Below are positions 5,100 to 5,441 of a stretch of 5,441 nt of DNA, piece after piece (the first letter of the stretch is position 1; the number at the start of each line of letters is the position of its first letter). Origin of the DNA: Candidatus Komeilibacteria bacterium RIFCSPHIGHO2_01_FULL_52_14 (GTDB taxonomy: Bacteria; Patescibacteriota; Patescibacteriia; UBA1558; 2-01-FULL-52-15); NCBI GenBank assembly GCA_001818365.1, contig MHKK01000010.1, positions 544 to 5,984 of the forward strand, written 5' to 3'. The position numbers and the translations under genes are program-made. The notes beneath the pieces are model-generated. The model had not been told where the DNA came from, ran no database searches, and saw only the letters and a program-made list of their open reading frames with translations.

Positions 5100-5441
5100 A
5101 CAGTGCCGCATGAGGTGCTGCAATTAATACCGCCGCCTCCCGCAAAAATCACTCCACTGCGCATTCTGGTGACAACCCCGTCTTCGCAGGTTACGTTCAT
5201 GGAGACGCAACCCGACGAGCTGCCTGACGGATCACACGCCATCTGCTTACCCTCCTCGCCTGCCCAGTTGCAGGCAATGCCGAAATTGACCTGCACATCA
5301 CCGCTGATCAGGCTCATCGGGGCGATCGGTCCGAATGTCGGATCTGCCGTTATACCAGGTGCGATCGCTCTAACCATGATAAACCCACCAAAAGCCATAA
5401 GGATACCTATGCCCAAACTTACTCCGGCTATAAACTTCCTA
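5093..5441 (-). CDS. Small exported cysteine-containing protein of unknown function, paralogue 3, N-terminus cut by window
   Basis: The reverse strand stays open to the window edge, so the true start is outside; a TTG at 5416 falls inside the hydrophobic segment and is unlikely to be the start. The 115 visible residues begin with RKF, then a hydrophobic segment ending MVRA, followed by PGITADPTFGP, GIACNWAG, SGCVSMNVTCEDGVV and a C-terminal CGTVW. These match the two downstream paralogues block by block. Six cysteines lie after the hydrophobic segment. A glycine run (FAGGGG) near the C-terminus parallels the one in paralogue 1. It ends in TGA, overlapping the next gene's ATG. It appears to be in one transcription unit with the two genes downstream, whose promoter must be off the right edge. 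Function unknown; exported location inferred from the head region. Confidence 0.8.
   Translation of the reverse strand, partial: RKFIAGVSLGIGILMAFGGFIMVRAIAPGITADPTFGPIAPMSLISGDVQVNFGIACNWAGEEGKQMACDPSGSSSGCVSMNVTCEDGVVTRMRSGVIFAGGGGINCSTSCGTVW

Noticed and set aside
5414..5416. TTG start for the rightmost gene
   Set aside because: It falls inside the hydrophobic segment, and the frame continues upstream with a basic head like that of the paralogues, so the true start is beyond the window.

Overview
The window looks like a conserved piece of a bacterial chromosome, most likely from a member of the Candidate Phyla Radiation (Patescibacteria, Parcubacteria-like). This is inferred from several things together: a short 192-residue EF-Ts, the gene order rpmE-prfA-prmC divergent from rpsB-tsf-pyrH, an NLPY variant of the PrmC signature, small GC-rich palindromes in the gaps, and an array of unrecognised small exported proteins. 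No marker here settles the lineage. UGA ends at least three genes (prfA and two of the small secreted genes), so the code is standard and not the UGA-glycine code of Gracilibacteria/SR1. UAG and UAA stops also occur.

Layout. Positions 1-1759 on the minus strand hold the start of pyrH (cut by the window edge), then tsf and rpsB, read from right to left as rpsB-tsf-pyrH. The gap between tsf and pyrH (234-432) holds a 109-bp palindromic repeat, with a second 20-bp palindrome apparently inserted inside it, and a promoter-like -10 very close to pyrH. Positions 1760-2018 are a divergent control region with two good back-to-back sigma70-type promoters. The leftward one gives rpsB a leader of about 150 nt with stable hairpins. 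The rightward one gives rpmE almost no leader.

On the plus strand come rpmE (bL31), an intrinsic terminator, two inverted repeats, a perfect TATAAT, prfA (RF1) and prmC. prmC overlaps the end of prfA by 26 bp. PrmC methylates the GGQ glutamine of the release factor encoded just upstream, so the two adjacent genes make enzyme and substrate. Most of the set serves translation: two ribosomal proteins, an elongation factor, a release factor and its modifying enzyme, plus the nucleotide kinase PyrH, which commonly sits with rpsB-tsf.

From 4345 to the right edge the minus strand carries three tightly packed or overlapping paralogous genes of unknown function, the last one cut by the window. Each encodes a small protein with an N-terminal hydrophobic export segment ending in an A/V-R-A site and a cysteine-containing, glycine-rich outer part with shared motifs. 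This is the least explained part of the window. tsf and rpsB have clear Shine-Dalgarno sequences, whereas pyrH, rpmE and prfA have promoter -10 boxes so close to the ATG that leaderless or near-leaderless mRNAs are predicted. There is no stretch over 300 bp without a gene.
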